This document shows positions 28,319-37,329 of a DNA stretch of 64,000 bases, piece by piece (positions within the stretch are counted from its first letter, which is position 1; every line of letters starts with the position of its first letter). The DNA is from JAJCYL01 sp965206015. Its GTDB lineage: Bacteria > Bacteroidota > Bacteroidia > Cytophagales > Cyclobacteriaceae. The position numbers and the translations under genes were made by a program. The notes under the pieces are model-generated. The model saw only the letters and a list, made by a program, of their open reading frames with translations, ran no database searches and had not been told where the DNA came from. The DNA lies in assembly GCA_965206015.1 (NCBI GenBank), contig CBDBIW010000016.1:62001-126000 (forward strand), read 5' to 3'.

Positions 28319-29551
28319 TCATTTTGATTTTCTCTTTTCAATCAGACCAATCAATAAGTCAACTGCCTCTTTTACAAAAGCGGGGTCTTCCGCATCAGTC
28401 TCACGTTCTATAACGATGATATTTTCGGGTAAACCCTCTATTAACCTGTTGAAAAAGGCTTCATCGGATGTTTTATCCTCAAGAATACCTCCTTTGATCG
28501 AATAGCGACCAACCCCTCCTTTGGGCAACATAAAATAGGCCTTGTCTTTCGTATGCTGTAGACGTTGGATAATGTCATCTGCTACCCGAATGATTTCTTC
28601 AGTGTTTAACCTTGGAACAAACACCACTGGGCTATGAAATACGTATTGATGTCCCTTGTATTCATCAGGAACCTGGTTGGGGTGGACTAGGACTCCTAAA
28701 TGTTCAGCTCCACCAGGACATAATACTTGAGGTAACCCTAATTTTCCGGCGACAGTCAACCGCTCAGGTCCTCCAGCCCTTAATACGTTCCATACATCAT
28801 CCGCTATTTCTCCCATAGCATAGTCGAAAACTGCCCCAATGATGCCCTCCTTCATCATTTGTTCCATTGCTTGCCCGCCCGAACCGACGGCATGAAAAAC
28901 GATGACCTCGTACCCCGCAGCTTCAATGAATTTGATAGCCTCCATAGCACCATTGGTTAATACTCCCAGATTCGACATGCCGATCAGTGGCTTGTCCCCT
29001 TTTTGCATGTCGAATTTTGCCTCGACACCTGCCATGCCACAGGCGGCCGCTGCAGCATTGGCCAGCACTTTTCTGGTAAATGGATTGAGTTTTAAAATGT
29101 CACTTACTGAGAACATCATGGTGATGTCCTTGATTCCAACAAATTCCGAGGTATCACCTGAAGCAATAGTTGACACCATAATTTTCGGAAATCCAAAAGG
29201 AAGTGCCTGCATGATATCGCAACATGTTGATGTACCTTGCGTTCCTCCCAAGCCTAATACAGCATGGACTTTATTCTTGGTGATTTTCTGCTTCAGAATG
29301 CTGATGCAGCCATTGACCACAAATGGATTCGATTTTTCTCTAGTTGGATTTTTTAGGATTTCGTCGAGAGAACCACCACCAGTGGTAATCACCTCTTGTC
29401 TGCTAATGGAAGCGTCTATACCTGCAACTCCTACAACCCCGATATCTAATAATAGTGCCTCATGCCCACTGGCCTCAATTTGTTCTATCAAATAACCAGC
29501 TTCCAGGTCTTTAGTATCCAGAGTGATGAGTAGAGCTACAGTTTTTTTCAT
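28319..29551 (-). CDS. Tm-1-like ATP-binding domain protein (UPF0261)
   Basis: 410 residues, full length. The opening KKTVALLITLDTKDLEAGYL and the signatures GVVGVAGIDASI, VLGLGGTQGTSTC, LPFGFPKIMVSTIASGDTSEFVG and TNGAMEAIKFIEAAGYEVIVFHAVGSGG are those of the UPF0261 family, related to the tomato virus-resistance protein Tm-1. Its biochemical role in bacteria is not settled. The gene ends the five-gene operon, 20 bp after the PEP-hydrolase-type gene; these two families are often neighbours or fused. Confidence 0.92.
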   Translation of the reverse strand: MKKTVALLITLDTKDLEAGYLIEQIEASGHEALLLDIGVVGVAGIDASISRQEVITTGGGSLDEILKNPTREKSNPFVVNGCISILKQKITKNKVHAVLGLGGTQGTSTCCDIMQALPFGFPKIMVSTIASGDTSEFVGIKDITMMFSVSDILKLNPFTRKVLANAAAAACGMAGVEAKFDMQKGDKPLIGMSNLGVLTNGAMEAIKFIEAAGYEVIVFHAVGSGGQAMEQMMKEGIIGAVFDYAMGEIADDVWNVLRAGGPERLTVAGKLGLPQVLCPGGAEHLGVLVHPNQVPDEYKGHQYVFHSPVVFVPRLNTEEIIRVADDIIQRLQHTKDKAYFMLPKGGVGRYSIKGGILEDKTSDEAFFNRLIEGLPENIIVIERETDAEDPAFVKEAVDLLIGLIEKRKSK

Positions 29552-29571
29552 TTTAAGAAACGCATGTTTTG

Positions 29572-30435
29572 CTATTTATTATCTGGAAAACGTAAATCTG
29601 CAAATTCCTTTGCAGTGTCGAAAACAGCTTTTTCAATAGGAATACGTTCTGTCGACGATCCGGTCCAAATGCCGTCACAGCTAGTATGATCAAGAATATA
29701 TTGTGCATCAGTTGGATTCTCCATTGCAGCTCCGTGTGCAATCAACATTACGTCAGGTTTGATTTTTCGCAATTCCTGGTTGGCTTCTTCCGTACGTACT
29801 GTTGTTTCTTCGATGGTCTCACCGGAGTCGTATCCGGAAAGACCTCCTTTGGTCGTTCCTGCATGAAAGCAGAATATGTCAGGCAGGGACTCCTCCATGA
29901 TCCTAATGCTGTCTTCCATGTTGAAAGCAAGTCCAACTGAGACCATATCCATTTCTTTGGCCAGTTTTAGCATCTCAATTTCGTTGCCAAGGGTAATCCC
30001 ACTTTTGATGAGGACTTTGAAAATCTCACTGTCCTTATCGACATAACTGATGGAAGGCCCAATATTAGATACTGAATAAACGCCCATCGATTTACAGTCA
30101 TTTAAGACCATTCTCATGTCCTTCAGCGGATCATTGGCATTTAGGCAGGCACAAACGAATGAATTCCCCTTCATGGCGGGCATGATATCTTCTCGGGTGT
30201 AGTCGAGGGTTTGTTTGTTGGAGTCCAATATTGGCCATAACATGGACATGGTGCCCATTCCATTGGCTCTTAATCGAGCCCCTGAAAATGTATTAACACA
30301 ATCCACACCTGCTTTTTCAAGTAACATAGCTACCAAGCCACTTCCGGCACTGGCAATGTAAATAGGAATTTTATTCTCGACTTTTTCATTGAGCTTTTGA
30401 AGTATCTTCTTCCTCGATGTTTGTGGAACAATCAT
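29572..30435 (-). CDS. PEP hydrolase-family TIM-barrel protein
   Basis: 287 residues. Features of the family are RKKILQKLNEKVENKIPIYIASAGSG, FSGARLRANGMGTMS, VFACLNANDP-like VCACLNANDPLKDM, YSVSNIGPSISYVD, CFHAGTTKGGLSGYDSG and VMLIAHGAAMENPTDAQYIL. The family is annotated as phosphoenolpyruvate hydrolase-like and is regularly encoded beside Tm-1-like proteins, as here. The actual substrate is unknown. Confidence 0.88.
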   Translation of the reverse strand: MIVPQTSRKKILQKLNEKVENKIPIYIASAGSGLVAMLLEKAGVDCVNTFSGARLRANGMGTMSMLWPILDSNKQTLDYTREDIMPAMKGNSFVCACLNANDPLKDMRMVLNDCKSMGVYSVSNIGPSISYVDKDSEIFKVLIKSGITLGNEIEMLKLAKEMDMVSVGLAFNMEDSIRIMEESLPDIFCFHAGTTKGGLSGYDSGETIEETTVRTEEANQELRKIKPDVMLIAHGAAMENPTDAQYILDHTSCDGIWTGSSTERIPIEKAVFDTAKEFADLRFPDNK

Positions 30436-30480
30436 AATTAATTACTTATATATATAGTTAGAACTTTGATAAATACTGTT

Positions 30481-32451
30481 TTAGATGACTCGGTCATTTC
30501 CGCCATCTATAGGGACCTGAGCACCTGTTATTTTTGCAAAGGTCTTTCCTAACATGGTAACCGCCAACTCCGCTACATCCCGGGAATTCACTTCAACTTT
30601 CAGAACGTTATTGGTTTTGTAGGCCTTTACACTGAGACTGTAGTTCTGGGCTCGAGCCTTCAATACTTCATCCGTCCAGATGGCTGTATCGTAAACTGCA
30701 TTTGGATGGATGGTGTTGACCCGAATGCCTTCCTGCCCAAGTTCCAGGGCTGCTACCCTTGCCAATTGAGCTAAACCGGCTTTGGCCACAGAGTAAGCTG
30801 CGGCTCCTGGACCAGGTGCTGCAACATTTTTTGACCCTATAATAACTATTGCAGGATCAAATCCCAATTTCAAGTAGGGGAGGGTGATTTGAAACAAACG
30901 CTGATGACTAGTTACATTAATTGCCAGACTTTTATTCCAAAGTTTTTCGTCCATATTTTCAATGCGGGCACTCTTGGGAAAAATACCTGCACAACTCACT
31001 AACATATCCAAACCGCCAAATTGTTCCACTATTTCCTCGACTGCATTTTTCAGGTTTTTTTGGTCAGTGACATCATATTGAAGGCCTAAAACTTCTTTTT
31101 GATCAAATGCTTTCTTGATCATTGGGTCAATATCCAATGCACCCACTACTGCACCGGCATTCACCAGGTTTTCAACGCATGCTTTTCCTATTCCACTTGC
31201 GGCACCTGTGACAAGGGCTATTCTACCCTCCATTGGCTTGGAATTGCCTGTCTTTTTTAGTTTGGCTTGTTCCAAACTCCAATACTCCATTTCGAAAAGC
31301 TCGGCTTTACCCAAGGGCTTCCAGCCCCCAAGTTTTTCAGCTTGATAAATCGCTTTTTGGGTATGAACAGCCAGGTCATGAATGATATCGATGTGCTTTA
31401 CAGTAGGCCCAAAAAAGAGAGAACCCGTTCCTGGTAAAATTGCCCATCTGGGTGCTTGGTCCAAAAGTGTTTGCTTTCCAGTCTTATATTGTTTAAAGTA
31501 ATCTTTGTAAGCTTCAGCATATGCGGACAGATCTTGCTCAAAGCCTTTGCTCAGAATCACGGGATTTCTCTTGGTTCTGATGATGTGATCTGGGGTTAAA
31601 GGCCCACGACAAGCAATTTTCTTAATGTTGGATAAATTACTAAATGCAGTTGAAGGTGCTGAGTTATCAACCTTTGTGAGAACTGGTTTTGCCCAAATCC
31701 CGGCGACCTCTTTTCGGATATTGGCAATTTGCAGTGAGCTAATTTTGCCAGGTAATGAACCCCTGACTGGAATCGCTCCTTGTTTTTTCAGATAGGCTTC
31801 AGCTTTAGAAACGATCTTAATCATTTTTTCATAGCTGGCCTGGCCATCATTATCGAAAGTAAAAACCCCATGATTCATCAGAATCATTCCGTCCAGCTTA
31901 TTCCAATCAATGCCTTTTGTCATTTGGTGGATCTTTTTGGCCAGAATGAAGCCGGGCATGACATAGGGAATGATCATCATGTTTTTGCCGTAAATTTCCT
32001 GGATTCTTTCCTTTCCACCGGGGGTGTTGGTTACAGTAACTACGGCATCTGCATGCGTGTGGTCCACGAAGTTGTAAGGTATAATGGCATGCAATATGGC
32101 CTCAACCGATGGATTGGGTGCAGCTGGGTCCGTCATTGCCATGCGTTGATATTTCACCATCTCAACATCACTCAATTCATCCAATTCCGCCAATTGAAGT
32201 AAGGGTTTCAATCTGACGGGAGCAAAACCGGCGGCCTTAATTGTTCCTAAGTCCCAACCACTGCCTTTGACATAGAGAATGTCTTCTTCCTCTCCAAAAA
32301 TGTTGGATTCGGTTATCTTGACAGAAGTATTGCCACCACCGTGCATTACCAGGTTATCGTTACTCCCCAGTAGTCGTGAGGTATAAACTCTGAGCTTTAG
32401 TAAATCACCGTTAAAATTTTTAGCTTCTTCTGCTTTCCAGTTGTTCTTCAT
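30481..32451 (-). CDS. Class II aldolase / short-chain dehydrogenase fusion
   Basis: 656 residues. The N-terminal class II aldolase/adducin domain (about 1-340) has GGGNTSVKI, the zinc motif DHTHADAV near residue 132, and MNHGVFTF. The C-terminal SDR domain (about 405-650) has the cofactor loop TGAASGIGKA, the CAG motif (SCAGIFPKS) and the catalytic YSVAKAG, ending with QVPIDGG. This is the architecture of the bifunctional rhamnulose-1-phosphate aldolase/lactaldehyde dehydrogenase-type proteins, which cleave a sugar phosphate and oxidise the aldehyde. No rhamnose isomerase or kinase is in view, so the sugar is uncertain. The 5' end overlaps the hydrolase gene by 32 bp. Confidence 0.92.
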   Translation of the reverse strand: MKNNWKAEEAKNFNGDLLKLRVYTSRLLGSNDNLVMHGGGNTSVKITESNIFGEEEDILYVKGSGWDLGTIKAAGFAPVRLKPLLQLAELDELSDVEMVKYQRMAMTDPAAPNPSVEAILHAIIPYNFVDHTHADAVVTVTNTPGGKERIQEIYGKNMMIIPYVMPGFILAKKIHQMTKGIDWNKLDGMILMNHGVFTFDNDGQASYEKMIKIVSKAEAYLKKQGAIPVRGSLPGKISSLQIANIRKEVAGIWAKPVLTKVDNSAPSTAFSNLSNIKKIACRGPLTPDHIIRTKRNPVILSKGFEQDLSAYAEAYKDYFKQYKTGKQTLLDQAPRWAILPGTGSLFFGPTVKHIDIIHDLAVHTQKAIYQAEKLGGWKPLGKAELFEMEYWSLEQAKLKKTGNSKPMEGRIALVTGAASGIGKACVENLVNAGAVVGALDIDPMIKKAFDQKEVLGLQYDVTDQKNLKNAVEEIVEQFGGLDMLVSCAGIFPKSARIENMDEKLWNKSLAINVTSHQRLFQITLPYLKLGFDPAIVIIGSKNVAAPGPGAAAYSVAKAGLAQLARVAALELGQEGIRVNTIHPNAVYDTAIWTDEVLKARAQNYSLSVKAYKTNNVLKVEVNSRDVAELAVTMLGKTFAKITGAQVPIDGGNDRVI

Positions 32452-33211
32452 TGGATTGAATAAATCTTAAAATTAATTGATTAACAATTTTAGTATGCTC
32501 TGAGTCATCGACATACCGCGAAATTACTTCCGACAGTTTACTACCCTCGATTTTCTGATGAACTGCTTCAGCCATATCGAATGGATGTAAAGGATCGTCT
32601 TGATTGCCAATTATCAGACATGGGTTTTTAATTGCTTTGAGTTCGTCGAGTTCAGCGAATGGCCTGTCGTGAACCATAGATTCCAAAACTAGCGGTAAAC
32701 AGGATTGCTGTTCTGGTTCGAAAAGACCTAACAGAGATGCGCCAGCATCTGGATGTTTAGATGCAATTTCCTTAAAACTGTCATTGACTTTGAAACCGTC
32801 AATATTATTATTTCTCAATGATTTAGAGGCTTCCAACAGAACGGATAGATTTTCCGGATTGGCCTGGTCAAGCCACGCTGGACGTATTAACACCAGCCCC
32901 AGCACTCTATTGGGGAATCTCCGGGCAATATTAAGTGCGATTCCGGCTCCCATGGATATGCCTCCAAAAACGGCTTCCCTTATATTCAATTGGTCAAGAA
33001 GTCCAATCAATAAATCACCGTAGTAATTAAAGGAAGGTTTGACACTCTCAATTAAGGGAGCATCTCCATGTCCGGGGCAGTCCATACAGATCAATTCAAT
33101 ATTCTTGAGGGGCTGTAGCAATTTTTTGATCTGAATACTTTTAGCGCCTAGGCCGTGTTGACAAACGAACGGAATCCCATTACCAACTTTGATGTGAGGA
33201 AGTATTTGCAC
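32420..33211 (-). CDS. Alpha/beta hydrolase
   Basis: 263 residues. The nucleophile elbow is GGISMGAG (Ser near residue 86). DCPGHGDA lies after the oxyanion strand; the acid is likely the Asp in GNQDDPLHPF and the base His in DDSEHTKIVNQ. This is a complete catalytic triad of the hydrolase/esterase type. No signal peptide. It overlaps the aldolase fusion, so it is co-translated in the operon and may hydrolyse a lactone or ester of the same pathway (inference). Confidence 0.88.
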   Translation of the reverse strand: MQILPHIKVGNGIPFVCQHGLGAKSIQIKKLLQPLKNIELICMDCPGHGDAPLIESVKPSFNYYGDLLIGLLDQLNIREAVFGGISMGAGIALNIARRFPNRVLGLVLIRPAWLDQANPENLSVLLEASKSLRNNNIDGFKVNDSFKEIASKHPDAGASLLGLFEPEQQSCLPLVLESMVHDRPFAELDELKAIKNPCLIIGNQDDPLHPFDMAEAVHQKIEGSKLSEVISRYVDDSEHTKIVNQLILRFIQSNEEQLESRRS

Positions 33212-33240
33212 AATTCAGTGAGACATTAGCTAATTAACTC

Positions 33241-36200
33241 TCAATTTGGATGGAGTTTTAATAACTCCTCTGGTGAATAGAAGCCGGACTTCTCTTCGGT
33301 CTCACTTCGGACTAACTTGACCTTTTCTTTGTCAATTACAGATCCCACATTGCCAAAAGAATTTCTAACGTAGGTGAGTACAGCTGCCACTTCCTCATTA
33401 TCAAGCAAACCTCGAAAAGGTGTCATTGGTACTTGACCGGGGTATTGCTTTTCCAATACATTAATAGGTCCCATCATCCCATTTAAGGTCAGTTTGATCA
33501 ACCGTTCCTCATTGCCCTGAGCCCATCTTGTGCCAGCCAACGGAGGAAAACCTGAAGCCGGTAATCCTTTTCCGTCCATTTGGTGGCATGTAATACAGTA
33601 ACCTTCTTTTTCATAGATTGATTTGCCCTTTGTAAACAGGGCCCTATCCTCTCCTTGCAGGTTTGTGTTAATTGTATCTTCTGGTTCCTTTTGTGGAGTT
33701 TGACCACTTAATCTGGCCAGTGCAGTGCCATAAGTCTCTGCCATCCAATTGTCAACCGGTAAACTGGCGGCGGGCTGCAAAACTGCCAGTCCTTGGTCAT
33801 TTTCCAACCATGTTGCGGCTACTATCGCTTCCAACCTCACCCGTCCATGCTCATCTCCGGCCATTTTTGTTAATAATTCCACCTGATTGTCTAAAGTATG
33901 ACCATTGTACCGAATAACTCTTGTGGCTGCCGCTCTCACTTTATGGTCTTTTGCTACTATTAATCGGGTTAATAGAGCTTGGTCAATTTTGTTCAATCCC
34001 CAACTTACCCATAGAGCTTCCAAAAGGAGTTGTTCATATTTGGGATCATTTTGGTCAAGATTTGAGGTCCATTGATTAAGAGCGTTTAATACTTCATTTG
34101 TATCTCTACCTCTTAATTCCCTGCGAGATCTATACCTGGTTCGATATTCGGGAAGCTGGAGATTATCCAGTAGAGTTGCAATACTGGCACCAGCAACCTC
34201 GGCTGGCTCGACCAACGGTCTTGACGGGTAGGTAATTCTGTAAATTCTGCCATGAACATGATCTCTCAGTGGGTCACGAGCGTTATGCTGCATATGTCCA
34301 ATCAATACGTTATGCCAATCTACCATATACAACGAACCATCAGGAGCAAATTCCATGTCTACAGGACGGAAATTGGTATCAGTGCTTTTAACCAGATCTT
34401 GCCGGTGTTGGCTCTTATATCCCGTGCCGTCATCAGCCATGGTGTGTTGTTTGGTTCCTAAAAATCCGATGGTGTTGTTAACCAATAAATCTCCCTGGAC
34501 GTTGGCAGGAAAATGCCTACTTGAAACAAACTCCAGCCCGGACGTTGGTCTCACTAAATGTTCTTGTTGAATGAGGTTAGCAGATTTGGGAGAGGCTATC
34601 CCATATTTCGGTTTGATAGTACCTGGTTGCATCCAGTGTACTTTGGGGCCTGATGTTTCAGCGAAGAAGTTTTGTCCCCAAGCATCGAAAGCGATTCCCC
34701 AGGGATTCGGAATTGATAATTGAGCGGTTCGTTCCAAATGTCTCCTCTTAGGATTGAAGCGATAAAATCCACCATTTGTTCCCCGAACTGGTCCATAAGG
34801 AGTTTCTACATTGGTATGCAGAAATACACCTTCTGCCATATAAATTGCACCTGATGGATCGGCACAAAAAGCACTAATGGCATGATGCGTGTCGTGGTCA
34901 TCGAATCCACTGAAAATGATCTCTGCCTTATCCGCCTTATCATCTCCGTCAGTATCTGACAAGAGTTTGAGGTTAGTTCCTTGAGAGATGTAAATTCCCT
35001 CAGGAGCAAATTCAAAACCAATAGGTAAATGAAGTCCGTCAGCGAAAATAGTCTCTTTATCAGCGACACCATCTCTGTTAGTATCTTCCAGTATGAGGAG
35101 TTTATCATTTGGTCGGCTATCACCAGGCGCATAGTGTGGATATGACGGCATCACTGCTACCCAAAGTCTTCCTTTATTATCAAATGAGAGCTGAACCGGA
35201 TTGGCCAGATCAGGAAATTCTTTTTCAGAAGCAAAGAGGGAAATCTTATATCCCGGTGCCATTTCAAATTTGTCTAAAGCATCCTTTCCATACAGGTAGT
35301 CAATGTTCCCTCTGCCATAATTATCATCAGTAAAATTGGTCTCAACCTTTGGTGGGGGAGTGGTTTTTTGGTCTGCCGCTTCCAGATCTTTTTCCTCACC
35401 ATTCAAGGCCATCCATATTGCAGTATCCCTGATGCTGGTCATCTCTCGAATTTTACGAATTTCAGTTGGGTAGTTATCTGGACCGAATGGATCGTATCTG
35501 CGACCAAAAACGTGAACACCATTGGGAATTTTAACGTCATTGTGCCAGAACCAATTTTTCTCAAGAACTGCACTGTTAACCAATGGCCTGTAATCTTCAT
35601 CAGGAATAGAGCCGTCTCCAAATACCCCGTCGACCAACAGTTTTGAAAACCTGGCATAACCTGTTTCATTAAGTTGCGAGCCGTCAGTGGTGAGTTGCAT
35701 GCCCTCATCAAACCACTTTTTTGATGGTGTAAACGCATCCAATACCAGTACTTGTTTAGCAGCACAGACCTCTTTAACCGCCTCAGTATACATGGCCAGG
35801 TTTTGGTTTTCGGCAGTGCCTTTTGGCAGATCAAACCGATCAGATAAATCCTGAAAAGCAATGGGGGTCACGAGAGCAAGTTGTGGCATATCAGTTCCAT
35901 TGTATTGCTGTTTTAGCGTATGGTCAATGAATCCTTCTAACTCACTTTTAAAGCTTGTAAGCCCTTCGACACTTTCAAATGATTCATTAAATCCGAAAAA
36001 TGCAATAATAATGTCTGCTTGTAATCTTGTGAGCCATTGGTCGGGGTAATCAAAATGCCCTTCACTTCCGGAATTTTGAGCGAGGTCATTTTGAAATTTT
36101 TCAGCTCCGGGAAAAGCCCAGGGTGTCATTCTTCCCGAATGAGGCCGAAATCCCGGTGTGTCTCCCCCGTCACACATATTTCTAATGATTAACAGGCTAT

Positions 36201-36381
36201 CGGGATATCGCATTTGTAGCTCAGTTTCGAAATGACCAAAGTTCATCATCCTTGACCCCAAGTTGTTCCCAAGTAGTACAATACGACTGCCTTTTTTGAT
36301 ATTGAGCTTATTTGAAACGGGTTGGCAAAAGGTAATGAAGACTGACAGGGAAATGACAATTGCAGGACTGATTTTCAACAT
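33241..36381 (-). CDS. PVC-type CxxCH cytochrome with SGNH-like, propeller and HEAT regions
   Basis: 1,046 residues. An N-terminal signal (AIVISLSVFITFCQ) leads to an SGNH/GDSL-like region (about 30-280: SRIVLLGNNLGSRM, IIAFFGFNESF, GYARFSKLLVDGVFG). A membrane-bound-dehydrogenase beta-propeller follows (about 370-740: GYKISLFASEKEFPDLANPV, YMVDWHNVLIGHMQH), then HEAT-like helices (about 750-900) and a C-terminal cytochrome c with CITCHQ near residue 927 and a likely axial Met in GQVPMTPF. Such proteins are common in Planctomycetes and Bacteroidota and are linked to periplasmic carbohydrate oxidation. It is the first gene of the operon. Confidence 0.9.
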   Translation of the reverse strand: MLKISPAIVISLSVFITFCQPVSNKLNIKKGSRIVLLGNNLGSRMMNFGHFETELQMRYPDSLLIIRNMCDGGDTPGFRPHSGRMTPWAFPGAEKFQNDLAQNSGSEGHFDYPDQWLTRLQADIIIAFFGFNESFESVEGLTSFKSELEGFIDHTLKQQYNGTDMPQLALVTPIAFQDLSDRFDLPKGTAENQNLAMYTEAVKEVCAAKQVLVLDAFTPSKKWFDEGMQLTTDGSQLNETGYARFSKLLVDGVFGDGSIPDEDYRPLVNSAVLEKNWFWHNDVKIPNGVHVFGRRYDPFGPDNYPTEIRKIREMTSIRDTAIWMALNGEEKDLEAADQKTTPPPKVETNFTDDNYGRGNIDYLYGKDALDKFEMAPGYKISLFASEKEFPDLANPVQLSFDNKGRLWVAVMPSYPHYAPGDSRPNDKLLILEDTNRDGVADKETIFADGLHLPIGFEFAPEGIYISQGTNLKLLSDTDGDDKADKAEIIFSGFDDHDTHHAISAFCADPSGAIYMAEGVFLHTNVETPYGPVRGTNGGFYRFNPKRRHLERTAQLSIPNPWGIAFDAWGQNFFAETSGPKVHWMQPGTIKPKYGIASPKSANLIQQEHLVRPTSGLEFVSSRHFPANVQGDLLVNNTIGFLGTKQHTMADDGTGYKSQHRQDLVKSTDTNFRPVDMEFAPDGSLYMVDWHNVLIGHMQHNARDPLRDHVHGRIYRITYPSRPLVEPAEVAGASIATLLDNLQLPEYRTRYRSRRELRGRDTNEVLNALNQWTSNLDQNDPKYEQLLLEALWVSWGLNKIDQALLTRLIVAKDHKVRAAATRVIRYNGHTLDNQVELLTKMAGDEHGRVRLEAIVAATWLENDQGLAVLQPAASLPVDNWMAETYGTALARLSGQTPQKEPEDTINTNLQGEDRALFTKGKSIYEKEGYCITCHQMDGKGLPASGFPPLAGTRWAQGNEERLIKLTLNGMMGPINVLEKQYPGQVPMTPFRGLLDNEEVAAVLTYVRNSFGNVGSVIDKEKVKLVRSETEEKSGFYSPEELLKLHPN

Positions 36382-36462
36382 GAAATAGGATTTAAGAAGT
36401 TCAAGTTAATATTAAATCCAACTCATTCCTTATGTTTATAACTATAATAAGAAAGTTAGTGT

Positions 36463-36816
36463 ATGATTAGGATCATTAGTGTTATTTCATCACTTCTGTT
36501 TTTAAGTTTCACAGTCGTTCAGATCAATGATCCGGATCCGGTTTTTTGGATTACATTCTATTCGGCCGTTACTATAATCTGTTTTTTAGGTGTCTTAAAT
36601 AAGCAAAACAAAAAGATTGTTTTGGCAGGTATGATTGCATCAATTTTGGTAGCTGCGTATTATGCTCCGGGTTTTATCGAATGGCTGGGACAACCTGATA
36701 AGTCCGAAATTTTTGGAGAGATGGTTTATAAGAAATCGTACATAGAAGAAACCAGGGAATTCCTGGGTTCTTTGATTGGATTAGCGGCCCTGATCTATCA
36801 GTATCTCAAAGTTTAG
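36463..36816 (+). CDS. TMEM220-family membrane protein
   Basis: 117 residues with four predicted membrane helices (ISVISSLLFLSFTVVQ, FWITFYSAVTIICFLGVL, IVLAGMIASILVAAYYA, FLGSLIGLAALIYQYL). The VQINDPDP motif after the first helix and the EETREFLG segment before the last are typical of the TMEM220 family. Function unknown. It diverges from the PVC cytochrome gene, 81 bp away. Confidence 0.82.
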   Translation: MIRIISVISSLLFLSFTVVQINDPDPVFWITFYSAVTIICFLGVLNKQNKKIVLAGMIASILVAAYYAPGFIEWLGQPDKSEIFGEMVYKKSYIEETREFLGSLIGLAALIYQYLKV

Positions 36817-36932
36817 CGATAGATTTCATAAAACCGTCATTATTATAACCCGTTGTGCTAATTCATCAGGAGTAAGGAAAAGTGTGGATAATACTGATTA
36901 TCATTAAATTAGAGTAATAACAAACCCATTTA

Positions 36933-37295
36933 TTGAACGGGCCTGTGCACACCATTAAAAGTAATTTCGATAAGATTCTTCAAACAATCAAATCACTTGA
37001 ACTTGACTGCCTCGATGAAGAGGGGAGTATTCCAAAGTCCGGAAACGCACTGACCGTAGAAGCATGGATTACTTTAGACGTTTACCCCTGCAATGTTGCA
37101 CCTATTGTTCATTATTCGGAGGATTTTGGGGCACAAGGATTTTGCCTCGGTATTGATGTCTATGGACATCTTTTGTTCACTGCAAGCGGACAGACTACCA
37201 CTTCTAAAATGGCTCTGGAATTGTATAGATGTGGGGCGGAAAAAAACAGGTACTATAACTGTCTAAATCCAAAAATTACAGATTTCGACTCTTAA
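36933..37295 (+). pseudogene. LamG-domain fragment
   Basis: The frame opens with TTG and has ALTVEAWITLDVYPCNVAPIVH, then GFCLGIDVYGHLLFTASG: the first strands of a LamG/concanavalin-like domain of a large secreted protein. There is no signal peptide before it and the sequence loses similarity after about residue 90. I take it as a remnant of a larger gene lost by deletion. Confidence 0.55.
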
Positions 37296-37329
37296 AATTC
37301 AATCAGTGACTTTTGCAGCGGTCTTGTAC

